Positions 49,322 through 61,324 of a stretch of 64,000 nucleotides of DNA are shown here, piece after piece. The notes under the pieces were generated by a model. The model searched no databases. It was not told where the DNA came from and saw nothing but the letters and a program-made list of their open reading frames with translations. Made by a program: the position numbers and the translations under genes. Numbering within the stretch: the stretch's first letter is position 1; each line of letters starts with the position of its first letter. Source of the stretch: Rotaria socialis (taxonomy: Eukaryota; Rotifera; Eurotatoria; Philodinida; Philodinidae); assembly GCA_905331475.1 (NCBI GenBank), contig CAJNYU010002348.1, forward strand, positions 228,096 to 292,095, given 5' to 3'.

Positions 49322-51937
49322 CTAAAAGCAATCAATAGAAAATATTGTGAGTGACGGCAATTTTTTGCTTTTTATGCAAATTATGAGATTTCGATTACTC
49401 AAATGGAAACCAAATCCAGATGCTTTCCCAAGAGTTTATTTTGTGATAGTTCTCTACCGATTGAGAATTGTGACAAACTAAGCTCTTGGAAATATCATCA
49501 TGGTTTCAGCATAAGAAACTGACATATTTTATAACAGACAATAAAGATCTTAGAGGTTTTATTCCAATAATAATAAAAATTAATTTCTTTCTACTCATAC
49601 ATTCACAAGACCAAGATAATGTTCATTGGAATTTTGTTCTACTATTGTATGACCAGTTGTATCAGATGAAACTCCATGACCCTGAAAAGAACTTGTATAT
49701 TGAAGAAACGAAAGTACAAAAAACAAAATTCACCATTTTAAAACAAAACATTTGTTTCATTCAAGTAAGATTTACTTCGCAGCATATGATATCTAAGGAG
49801 AAAAAATGAAAGTGATGGTTCTTGAACGAACAAATTGATTAATATTCACATTGAAAAACGAAATGTTACAAATTGTCTCAAAGAAAAATAAATCCGTTTT
49901 CGATCGTGAAATTTGACGTTGAAACTATGAAATTTAAAATTATTGTATGTAATCTAAAATGAATAACAGTTTTGATACAACATGAATATGATCAATCATA
50001 TATCTTTAGTAATAAAAAATATTTTCGAACAATGATTGATAGATTTTTACAAGACAAAAAATAGTACCGATTATAGTTTTCATCTTCTTATGGACTTCAT
50101 ACTAATATTAATTCTGAACGACAAAATATTGACAGCCGAAATTCCAATTATTTACAATAAAGATAGAACGAAGACAGACTTTTTGAAGTTAAGCATTTTC
50201 TTGAGTGGAAAATAGACATTTTAAATTAAGTGTATCTGAAAATACAATTAATTTTAATATCCTGTGGAAAATAGATAAGATTCATGCTTTAATCTAGTTA
50301 CCGAATCTTAAGAGGACTTTTTTTTAGAAACTTCTAATTGCTAAGTAGAGAAAAACCCGGTGACTCATTTGATAAACCTAAAAGTTTTCGCAGAATATTA
50401 ATCTATTTACAGAATTTCTTTTATGATTGAAAAAGGCAGTTTAATTAAAAAAAATAACAGACTGTGTCAGATTTAGAAACTTGACACTCCTGGCCAATTG
50501 AAAGGAAAAACGAAACAGCTACAATAAAACTCTTTCAGTAATGTAGGAAAATGCAATCAACAAGACATAAACAGAAATAACAACGAGAAAGATTTTCCAT
50601 TCATCTTAGAGAGATGAAATGCCAGACTATCCTCCTTTGGATTTATCTTAATTTCAAATTTTTTAATACTTGTATAATTAAGTAAAAAGATAAACGTGAA
50701 GCACGCGAAGTACAAAGCATGCCGTTTCAGCTTTTATTTTTCTCGCTTATCTCTATCTCTATTTGAACAAGCGTGATAAAGTTAAACTTGATGCCAGATT
50801 CTACAGCATCCTTTGCTGTTGATTTTGTCCTAGCTGTCTAAACACAATAATTTATCACGATCAGCATATTAGTTTGACATTTTGTTCCTATTACTTTAAC
50901 ACATGTTGGACGCATGCTATTTCCTATGAGGAATCACTTGTAAAAGATACGCGTAAGAACGTACAGGCTTAGTCAAAGTCAGACAAGTTCGGAAGGCATA
51001 TATGATCGTTGCGAGAGTCTTTGTTTTCGAAGAATGAACGATCACATTATCAGGTTTCGTCGGAATTCTAGAGAGTATGTATGAACTCCATCAGCATTAC
51101 TCCTTTCCGATCGTACCCGATCGAGTAAAATTCACTTGAGTGTTTTAGTATTTTTCTCAGACTCAATTATAAAACTGAAACGAGAGAGGATAGATAATTA
51201 AAACAAAATGATGGTTAATTTGATGCTCTTCATAGAAATATTTTTACAAAGAATCCATGACCTTATTTTTCTCATCAAAAGGATTTTAGTTGATAGTCAA
51301 ATAGTTTACAGAGCTTTTCGTTCGTTTTAATAAATTAAGAAACTATGATTTTAAAAATTTGAATCAATCCAACATTTTATATACAATAAAAAAATCTACA
51401 CATACGATCTAAATAGGTTATATCTTTCCTGTTTATATTCTTATTCAATATCTGATTATCTTTATTCATTTTTAATTCTATCTATTAAAACGGTTTCCGT
51501 ATGTTATCCAACATCTAAATTCGATAGGAAAGAAACATGAATAATTAATTTAAGTGAATATTAAAATATGATCGATGTGTTGTTTTTAGAATTTTTACAT
51601 ACCAAAACCAGATTACTACCTATATGAAAGAAAAAATAATTGATTTGTTAATTGAACTTCGATTACAATACGAATAGTGTAGAATTGATCGTATTAATCA
51701 AGATCACAATATTTCTGTTCCAATATAAATATTTCTATTAGACACGAATAATGATCGTTAAAAAATAATATTAATCATTTACGGATCAAACAATATTTGT
51801 GATGTTAGCAAATATCAAAAATCTAAAAATGAATCTGTATTATACAATGTGAATATTCATAATAGATTGATTTTATTAAATCAATATTAGATAAAAAGAA
51901 AAATTATACAAAATCAAAGATAAAAATTTTAATTTAT
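49322..51937. other. Upstream of USP12/46 catalytic exon, N-terminal exon not located
   Basis: The missing first coding exon of the USP gene (about 35 residues ending in a phase-0 junction before FGNT) should lie here. A search by eye for the rotated codons of a YFGLVN-like end found none. No other gene was seen. Confidence 0.3.
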
Positions 51938-53505
51938 CTAAATATTTTCATTTTGAGGTGATTCACTGATTGGATTTTCTTCTAGAAATCGAATATTTCC
52001 TAAAACAAAAAATCATTAATTTAAACTTTAATAAAAACTATTTTACCTTTATGATGAGTATTTTTCAATGTAAGTAAATCAGATTTTATTTTTAACTTGG
52101 CGATTTCAATACGAAATTGCGCTCTAAAATAATTCCAATAAAACAATTATCTATTTATTATCAAGAATGTTTACCTATCTTGTGAATCTGTTATACCCAT
52201 TTCAAGTAAAAGATTATCATTTAACATGAATAACGTTCGTCCTAAAATTAAAACAGAAACAAAAAAATCAATTCATGTTATTACAACAAAATATTGAATT
52301 TCGTTCAATTAGTGTTTACCTGAACATTAAAAGATGTGATATTCGAATATATAAATTCAAGGAATTTTTCAAAGAGTTAAGTGAAATTCTAACAAAAGTC
52401 GAGTAAAAGAATTTTTAATGCAAAAATTCGATTAACTCACATTTGCTCGAATAGTAAAACGGGCAATAAGCATAGTCTATGACAGTAAACATTCCTACTA
52501 CTCTCACAGTTGTTTTCAACACGTTTCCTTTCGACCAAATTCAAAATTACGGAACATTTCAGCAAATTTAGTGATTAAAACTTCTATGAGAATATACTGG
52601 AATAGAGATCATGTCGAATCTTCATAATGCATGAAAATAAAAATTAATTCATGAATGCCATTTATCAGTTCACTTAACTTTATATGAGCGATTCTTGAGT
52701 ACAGATTTGTTTAATCATAAGTTTTAATGACTTGGCCACAGCGACATTTTGAATTTTATTAGATAAATATGAGAAAACTGTTGAACATACGTCTGTAAAT
52801 ACACATGATAAGTCAAAGTCAATTAGACAAAAGGACCATGTAGGTGTAAATGCTGCACAGTGAGTCGTCAATATTGACATCAGTTGCAATAAAGAGCTGT
52901 TCACTTCATCAAAGTGTGCCTGTTTTTATTTTTTTTAAGTTTTGCTAATCTACACTGACTATACCGAGTGGTATTGTTCATTTGGCTCAAACTTTATATC
53001 CCTAGTTCGCTATATTTCATCGATCAGCTGTAAATTTTCGACGGAAATTTAATAAAAACTTTTGATTGCTACATGACTTTATATCTTTGACGTAATCATG
53101 ATAAAGAAAAGACTAAGTCACACTATACTCGACTATGATTATTGTTCAAACCTGTAATACACAATATAAAAATAATTGTGTATCTAGATCTACCATGATA
53201 AAAAAAAGTTTGTTAACGCAGCCTATCTGGGGCTAAAATGTGGAACTCACATATATCCCTTAGGCTTACTAAAAGAATTCAAAATAGTTCATCTGAAAAA
53301 TCTACCTTGATTTCCAAAAAGTATAATTAGGTCACTGCCTATGTTTGTAATAGAGTATTAATTGTTAACTCGCATATTTAACAATGGCAGAGACTATTTG
53401 CTATGGTCTGTAATGGGCAAGCATTGCTTTTTTCGTGTAGTGCGTAATTAGTCATGCTCCGAATTAGCACAATTTTAAACTCATTAGTGTCTGTAATCAN
53501 CCCCG

Positions 53506-53538
<33 letters not shown>

Positions 53539-53871
53539 CAAAAATCTCGTTTTTAAACTTACACTCACCATTTTCTTCGAAAATATATGTGAGTTCCACA
53601 AAACAAAAACAACATCTAGGTTTTAGCAAAAGTTTCATAGACTTAAACTCTATTTACATATGACATACCTCGTATTCCATGTGCTTTAAAAAAGCCGCCA
53701 TATTTATTAAATAATTCAGGTAAACTATTTTTCATCCATTGTAATACTTCTGGATTAGTCCAAAAGCAAGCGGCCACACTTGTTGATTTCGATGGGCGTG
53801 TCTAAATTAAATCAGTAAATGTCAAATTGGAAATTTACATTATTAATGCATACACTTGTAGATGCTTCCAT
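51938..53871 (-). CDS. Small SAM-domain protein
   Basis: Five exons on the minus strand: 53854-53871, 53669-53801, 52175-52241, 52047-52123, 51938-51999; 118 residues, frame kept from ATG to TAG. The sequence ACFWTNPEVLQWMKNSLPEL, then YGGFFKAHGIRGRTLFMLND and LLLEMGITDSQDRAQFRIEI is a sterile alpha motif: Trp at the start of helix 1, hydrophobic core, GITDxxxR, then the long last helix. SAM domains mediate protein-protein or RNA binding; nothing else is in the protein, so it is almost a bare SAM domain with short tails. The first exon is only six codons and is my least certain piece. Intron 52242-53668 carries the poly-C tract. Which SAM subfamily it belongs to I cannot say. Confidence 0.75.
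53500..53537. repeat. Poly-C tract with an ambiguous base
   Basis: An N at 53500 is followed by CCCCG and 32 consecutive C. The tract lies in the long intron of the SAM-domain gene. The apparent Gly-run and Pro-run frames across it are homopolymer artefacts. Its length is probably unreliable in the assembly. Confidence 0.9.
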
Positions 53872-54009
53872 TCTTTATTTCGTCATCTGAAAAAAAATAA
53901 TTTATCTTATACACAAGTTAAATTAAAATAAATATATGATTTATTTATTTCATCACAAAAGCCATAATGAAAATACTAAAAACAACAATGTTCGCTTGTC
54001 TTTCTACTC

Positions 54010-57000
54010 TTATTGACCATTTTTTTCGTTGGTAACAATTGGCCGTAAACATAAGGCACAATTCGGTGTTGCATAAAATGCTTTTTGTAAGCATTTCTGA
54101 TGAAATAAATGTGAACATGGTGTTATACATGTATTACCGATTGTTAAAATATTATGACATATTGAACATATATCATTATAATTTTGAATTTGTTCTTCCG
54201 TAGCCAATGGTAAATGATTAACATTATCCCATGCTGATCTTCGATTACGTAGTATCTGCCAACCACGGCGGAAATTTTTTATTATATTTAAATGTGCATG
54301 TATAGCAAGCATAAATGCGCGTAATGCGCCTCGAGCCTCAAAACATAAAATATAGAATCCATTACAGAGCAGAAAAACGCCAAGAATAAATTCACAACAT
54401 GATGTTATTGCTTTTATACGAAATATATATTCATCAAATGAATCAGCATTTGATAAACAACGATATGCATCAAGTACATAAAGAGTATATTGAGCCAATG
54501 ATGCGAGAAGGCGTACTATTAATTCCAATGAAAACGCTGTCACAGCTAAAAGCCATGTTGAAATGCTTGTTAAATTCCAGAGGACAGTGGTATAAGATAT
54601 AATTATGAATAGAATCGATAAACACGTATAAATATGTCGATGATGAAATGAATGAAGGAAATTTCGAGAAAAATATAATTTTAACATTGATCTAAATAAT
54701 TTCAGAAAAATAAATAATGACACAATTGAATTAGTACAGCTTCGCCGAATTTTATTTTCGCCGACTCCAACTTTGCCGAATATAATTTTCGCCGACGCCT
54801 ATTTTCGCCGACTCCAACTTCGCCGAATAAAAATCTTCGCCGAAAAATATCGAATCAAATTTGATCCATTCTAGATATAGAATTTTATCCTAACTAACTA
54901 TTTTAATAGTGACTTCATTAATTAACCCCATCTGATTTGGTAACCAACTGACTTGGCAACCAAGTCAATTATATCTGTTGCCTTGTTTAAACAGGTGCCA
55001 ACAGGTGTAGATGTGAGTGTGGGCGTGTGTGGGTGTGGTTATGGGNACCAAGTCAGTTGGCTACCAAGTCAGTTGGTTACCACGTTAGATGGTTACCAAA
55101 TCAGATGGGGTTAATTAATGAAGTCACTATTAAAGTAGTTAGTTAGGATAAAATTCTATATCTAGAATGGATCAAATTTGATTCGATGTTTTTCGGCGAA
55201 GATTTTTATTCGGCGAAGTTGGAGTCGGCGAAAATTATATTCGGCGAAGTTGGAATTTACCACACAATTTATTTCAATAAAAATATCTCATGAGATTCGA
55301 ATCATAAAAAGAATACCTGTCTGAAAATCCTTAAAGAATATAGATTAGCTAATTTTCTAGACTTTTGTTTTTCTAAAAATTTAACTCGTCTAGAAATACT
55401 AAATATTTTGAGAAGGTTATTAATTTCATTGTTGAGTTCCTTTCAATATTATTGCGTGTCTGAATATAATCTCATCGAATCAGTGTTTTTAATAGCTAAA
55501 CAACTGCCGGGTATTTCTTCTTGAGAAACTTTTAGAAAAAGATGTTTTCAGCCAGGTGTTGCTTTTCTAAAGACAAACATAACGGAGTGCTGCGTGACAT
55601 AGATTAAAAGAATGTTGGAGAGCTTTTGTATTAGTCTATTTTTTAAATATTGCATGACAAGAACTGGTCTGGGAATTTCGATGTTGTCTTGTAGGAAACA
55701 GTAAAAATTGTGCTTGAGCCCAAAACGTATTTTCTGCGGATGATGAAATTTATCGAACATGTTTTACGCAGAAAGTATATTGCACTAGACTTTCAAATTT
55801 TTTACACATTATTCATTAATATGCTCAACTTCATAGCGTTCGGAACATTCGAAGGGTATGAAATCCTTAGAACTACAAAGTCTCTTAAAGCTTTTTCATG
55901 ATGTTTAATTTAAAAGAAGCTATCTTTTATTTTAGACGACCTACTCTTTTGTAGTTTATTCACTTGTATTTGATCCAACATATAATAATATGTGGTTCTA
56001 GAAATAGGGGGAAATTTATTTGAAACTTTGAAGTACTGACGAGCCTCGAATGAATTAATTCACAAATTTCGATTGCTGACAAAATTATTTTATTTTCCAA
56101 AATCATTAACTGGTTATGAACAATATTTGCAAGTAAAAGAAGCTGTTAGCGCAATCTCTGTAGGATTAAAATGTGAAACACGATAAAACTCCTTTTCTGA
56201 AATCCGTCTACTACGGTCTGTGGAGCTTCTCTGTCACGGCCTGTATTATGGTGTATGGTGTATGGAGTCTCTAGAGACCATCGCAGACTTCAGGAGCCAT
56301 CATCGACCGTCACAAAGAAATTATTTAATTAATTCGGACTCAGTTTACAACTTGAAAATTACAGTTTTATCTGTTTGTAATGTTGTACAGTAGCACTACG
56401 ACATCCTATCCGATAGCAGACGGAAATTACGACAAATTTTCTTAGTGGCTAAAGGTTTTCTTTTAAATTATAAATGAATAAAGAGAGCTTTCTAAAAAGA
56501 ACTATTTTTGCTTTGTTTTTTTTTAGAACAGAGTTCATCATTTCTAGAAATAATGCTATTAAATCTCAATAATAAATTATTCCCTAGCTATATTCAAAAC
56601 AATTCAATGTAGAACTTGAATAGTGTTGATCAAGACTTAAACATATATTCAATGTTGGCAGGGCTATTCATGTTTACATTAAAGATCAACTATAACAAAA
56701 AGAAAGAACTATTTCGCGTATTTGAGTATAGTCGTCGATTCTCTATCACGTCGGACTCATTCTAAGAAATTATATGAAACAGTTTTTCTTCTTGCACAAC
56801 CAAAAAATGCATATTTTATGTACTATACTCGGAATAAATTTGAAGTATGAGTATTTGTAGGAAGTTTGGTTTTGAAAGAAAAAAATATGCCTATCTATAA
56901 GATTTCATTTTTAGTCAAAATTTAGTTTGAAACTTAATTAATAATCTTACACAATAATAGAAGCTGAAATAAGAAATCTTTTTTTTTTTTATAGAATTGT

Positions 57001-58561
57001 GAATTGGGATCACTACAGAAAACAATTCATTAAGACCTTTATGAATAATTAATCTACCTTTTTTTATTATTTTCCATATTTTCTTCTGAATACTCATCGG
57101 TTTGATCAAATGCCATTTTTACTGTCATCATTTGCATTGCAACTTTAAATAATTCTGGCTCAAGAATTGTATGGAGAAGATGAAATAATGCAATAATAAT
57201 TAAACTGAATGCTTTTAATAAAGGAATATGTCGTCGATTAAGATCAAGTCGAGTTAAATTCGATTGAAAAAGTAAAAGAAAAAACATTATTCCGAAAACA
57301 GTACCGATTTGTTCAACATCGTCTGACCATAGACATAAACGACGAAATAAACGATGAGAAATTATTTTCATACCGTAAGAAACCACGCAAGCAAGACTAA
57401 TCAAACTATAGAAAAGAATAAAGAGTTGATTAGCTATTTTTTGTTCAAAATACTCGTCTTACGTAAATGTTGTTTCTGTTCCATAATATAAAAGTGTAAA
57501 ATAGATTGTTGTAGCGAATGTTTCATTATAATCCAACGTTATATTATTGTCAAGTGCATCCATGTTTATCGTTGTATTTGCTACAAATGGAGTTGTATGC
57601 ATTTGTCTTAATCCGAACGGTAAAATAATAATTTTAGTTAGCCAAAAAATTTTTAATAATGTAACAAAATCTATTCGTTGTTGTAAAGAACTAACTAATG
57701 TTTGAATACCAAAATTTTCATATAAACTGATTAATTCATTGAGAAATCGTATTCTTATTATATAAAATATTGTTTCTTGTTGAGAAATAATTAATCCAAA
57801 TAAATGAACGCATATCCAAAGAAAATAATATAAATGAATTATGTATGTATGCAACTTCAATGAAAATAAATAACGTGTGAAGAAGAATAACAATGGGGAA
57901 AATTGACATAAACGTTTTTCAATTTTATATGTATTAAGATGAGAACGTACATTTATCATTTGAATATAAATCAATGAAAATATCAATTGAATTCCAAACG
58001 TATTTATTTGAAATGTTGACAGACGAACTATTTGATAATTTAGATAGATAGCAAATAATGATATAATATAACTGTAGAAAACTACTAGACGTCGATTAGT
58101 ACATAACAATAAAAGAATTAAAAGTATAAAACCTAGACAAAAAGAAGAGAAGAATTTAATTAATTCTGTTTTGTTTGTGTTCATTACAGGATAATCTTAC
58201 CTAAAACTGGTAGAGATAAAATTACATTCAGATAAATTAAATATTCAAAAAAATAGCTTTTTAATATATAACTAATTGGTTTAAACAATATTCGATGTTC
58301 TTTATCAATTATATCGATTGAATATTTTAAAAAAGAATTAATTAATGATGAAAATTGATCGGTAAATAGATAATCATAAGCAAGTAAAAATGGTATTCGT
58401 AATAAACAATATTGTATGTAAGTAATTGTTTGTGGAGATAAAAATCGTTGAAAATGTTCAATATACGTCTTAAACTGTTCTGGTATGTCACTTCGTATTG
58501 AATGTTGAAAAAATTCTTCAATTACATTTACTTCATCATCACTATCATCTTCGCTATCCAT
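54010..58561 (-). CDS. RNF139: RNF139/TRC8-like multi-pass RING E3 ubiquitin ligase of the ER
   Basis: Four exons: 58201-58561, 57463-58132, 57058-57405, 54010-54691; 686 residues (human RNF139 and RNF145 are about 660). An acidic N-terminus (MDSEDDSDDEVNVIEEFF) is followed by ten or more hydrophobic segments and a C-terminal RING: CSIC, then CITPCSHLFHQKC and CALC, a C3H2C3 arrangement like that of RNF139/RNF145. Family members sit in the ER membrane and ubiquitinate membrane clients such as sterol-pathway enzymes. The region between exons 3 and 4 is a 2.4-kb intron containing a palindromic element whose edge lies about 45 bp from the exon-4 acceptor. The start codon is 139 bp from that of NDUFS2 on the other strand. 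RNF145 is the main alternative name. Confidence 0.88.
54737..55252. mobile_element. Foldback element with TTCGCCGA-word arms in a TRC8 intron
   Basis: Arms of about 200-225 bp are inverted copies: TTCGCCGA words repeated at least seven times at the left and five at the right, then ATCGAATCAAATTTGATCCA, TAGATATAGAATTTTATCC, GTGACTTCATTAATTAACCC and ACCAACTGACTTGG-type repeats. The loop (about 54990-55045) holds GTGTGGG words and an N at 55046. Termini read CAGCTTCGCCGAA and CAACTTCGCCGAA. No coding capacity and no clear target duplication. Confidence 0.75.
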
Positions 58562-58700
58562 TTTGAATAAATATTTTAATCAAGTTGATCAAACACAATA
58601 ATAAAAATAAAAATAATTATTATTATTATTATTGTTCACTTACTTTACCCCCCTAATAATCATTTTGCTTATCATTGGTTAGAATAAATCAACCAATCGA
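58562..58700. promoter_or_regulatory. Bidirectional promoter spacer between TRC8-like and NDUFS2 genes
   Basis: Only 139 bp. Contains an (ATT)n run near 58610-58634 and ATTGGTT (58674-58680), 10 bp, AACCAAT (58691-58697). The pair ends three bases before the first NDUFS2 ATG, which is too close for a promoter element and suggests that translation starts further in. Confidence 0.6.
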
Positions 58701-60998
58701 ATGGATAGATGTTCTCAATGGCTCTATAATATTTTTAAGTTCGCTTTTTTATTATTTTTCATACTGGCTATGGCAGTAGCTATGCTAAGTGGAAAGCCAC
58801 TTCAATGGTTTTTACGTTCATCAAAATCCATTTGTAATACATTTTTACTGGCCCCAATAACATCAAAGAATATCGAACAAAAACGTTCGGTCTCATGGTT
58901 TTTGGGCTCAGAAGAACAACAAAATTATTTATCACAAGGAAGCTACTTTTATTCAAATCCTGAATATTCACAATGGAAAGAAAAGCCACTTCGAAATGGT
59001 ATTTATTTTATTGTTTAGCTTTTCGTATTTAGAAACGGTTTCGTTTTTTCTTTCTAGAACTAATGGTAGAAACACCACCAAAACGTAAGTTACGTAACTT
59101 CAAAATTAATTTTGGACCACAACATCCAGCTGCTCATGGTGTACTTCGTCTTATTGTTGAACTTGATGGAGAGGTTAGTTTACTTTTTTATTAATTTTTG
59201 TTGAAAATAGTTGAAAAATTCTTTTTTTCTAGACTGTTTTACGTGCTGATCCACATATTGGACTTTTACATCGTGGAACAGAAAAACTCTGCGAATATAA
59301 AACATATATTCAAGTAAAAAATAGTAATTGTGATAGAGAAGTGGAAAAGTAACGTTTAAGTTTAATAGAAACGAAAAGTGATAGATACGAAGTTGATATT
59401 ATTTTTTTCGAATTCACGAGAGTGAACACAGAATTAAATACTCATGTATTTCTATATCGGCGAATTTTAGTAATAATATTCTATCGAATGTCATTACTGA
59501 GGAAATATATAATTATCAGTCAATAGACGATTTTCTGCATTTTGTTTTTAATTTGTACGTTAGTTTTTTAAGAATCTATTCTATTTAGGCTTTACCTTAT
59601 TTTGATCGACTTGATTATTGCTCAATGATGACAAATGAACAAGTATATTCAATAGCGGTTGAACGTCTTCTAGGTATTGAAATACCTGAACGAGCAAAAT
59701 ATATTCGAAGTATGTCTATATCGAATTTTTTTCTTATTTATTATACTATAATTTTTTATTCATTTAGCTTTAATGGGAGAAATGACACGTATTCTTAATC
59801 ATACACTAGCTGTTGGTTGTCATGCACTTGATGTTGGTGCAATGACACCGTTTTTTTGGCTGTTCGAAGAACGTGAAAAGGTTATTTTTCATAATTAAAA
59901 AATATTTTAATTCAAGAGAGTAATACATTTTGATTGTGTTGTAATTTAGATAATGGAATTCTATGAACGTGTTAGTGGTGCTCGTATGCATGCTGCTTAT
60001 GTTCGACCCGGTGGTGTTGCATTTGATTTACCACTTGGCTTTATGGAAGATGTCTATAAATGGTGTGAAGGATATGCTCGTCGTATCGATGAAGTCGATG
60101 ATCTTTTAACAAGAAATCGTATTTGGATGCAACGTACAGCTGGCATTGGTATTGTATCAGCAGAAGAAGCGCTTAATCTCGGTTTTTCGGGTGTTATGCT
60201 ACGTGGTTCGGGTATTAAATGGGATATTCGAAAATCGCAACCATATGATGCTTATGACAAAGTTGAATTCGATGTACCGATTGGTGTCAACGGTGATTGT
60301 TTCGATCGGTAGATAACTGCAAATTCAATTGATCTTTCTTTTTCTAACTCACTAATTTTCTTACTAGATATTTATGTCGTATGGAAGAAATGAGACAAAG
60401 TTTAAGAATTATGGAACAATGTATCAATCAAATGCCAGGTGGAGAATATAAAGTGAGAAAAAACATTTTCTATGAACAAAATTATCGTTTTGCTTTCTAT
60501 AATGTGTTTAGGTAGATGATCACAAAGTAACACCGCCGAAACGTGCAGAAATGAAAGCAAGTTTATTAATGAAAGTTAACGAGCAAACTTTAATCCATTT
60601 TTATTTTAGGAATCAATGGAAGCACTTATTCATCATTTTAAACTTTTCAGTGAAGGTTTTGTTGTTCCACCTGGTGCAACATATACTGCTATTGAAGCAC
60701 CAAAAGTTAGTTTCGTAAATATTGAACTATTTTTTAAATCATTATATGCATTATTTAGGGTGAAATGGGTGTTTATCTTGTATCCGATGGTACATCGAAA
60801 CCATATCGAGTTCATATAAAAGCTCCTGGATTTATTCATTTAGTAAATAGATTATTGCATTACTTTTAGTTTTTTTGATTTTTCTTTTCTTTCTATAATT
60901 AGGCTGCCCTCGATCGTATCTCCCGTCGTCACATGCTTGCTGATTTAGTTGCTATTATAGGAACATTGGATATTGTCTTTGGTGAAGTTGACCGTTAA
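58701..60998 (+). CDS. NDUFS2: NADH dehydrogenase iron-sulfur protein 2 (complex I 49-kDa subunit)
   Basis: Core subunit of the complex I Q-module in mitochondria; it forms the ubiquinone pocket with the PSST subunit. Eleven exons: 58701-58998, 59058-59173, 59233-59313, 59589-59709, 59768-59880, 59950-60308, 60368-60452, 60512-60556, 60610-60705, 60759-60842, 60903-60998; up to 497 residues. Family blocks [15 protein letters not shown] (quinone-site His), [57 protein letters not shown] and the end DIVFGEVDR are unmistakable. The first ATG would add a hydrophobic segment ([12 protein letters not shown]); starting at Met24 (58770) or Met28 (58782) gives an Arg/Lys/Ser-rich presequence, which I prefer. 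Intron 60557-60609 appears to have a GC donor. No frameshift. Confidence 0.95.
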
Positions 60999-61324
60999 AC
61001 AATCTACCATATGCTGTACATTCAAAAAAAAAATTTCTTTTGGACGATCCATCGTTTAGAGTTTACTTCTCTTTCTTAATAAAAAAATAAACCTCAACAT
61101 TTGTGAGTTTGTACAAGCAATATAAAAAATGACTAAACAAACAAGAAATAAAAAAAGACAAAAGATTCTTCGTGGAGAAAACAAAACAATCAACAATATC
61201 CTCACAGAAAATACATAAATTAATATCACTATTAAAAAGAACAGAATAGGCACAGAATCATGAGTAGGATTTGTAATCCATACTGAAACACAAACTATAT
61301 GAAAACAAAGTAAATACGTTCAGA
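60999..61324. other. Convergent 3' spacer
   Basis: 326 bp between the NDUFS2 stop (+) and the stop of the GPR158-like gene (-). No coding sequence; A- and T-rich tracts suit two 3' untranslated ends. Confidence 0.4.

Noticed and set aside
53378..53663. Frames with long Gly or Pro runs
   Set aside because: Created by the poly-C tract and an N; no other protein-like content.
54729..55260. 8-bp target duplication around the foldback element
   Set aside because: AATTAGTA and GAATTTAC do not match well enough, so I do not assign this element to hAT.
58701..58768. Signal peptide or membrane anchor on NDUFS2
   Set aside because: The hydrophobic segment lies before the more likely start Met24 and abuts the promoter element.
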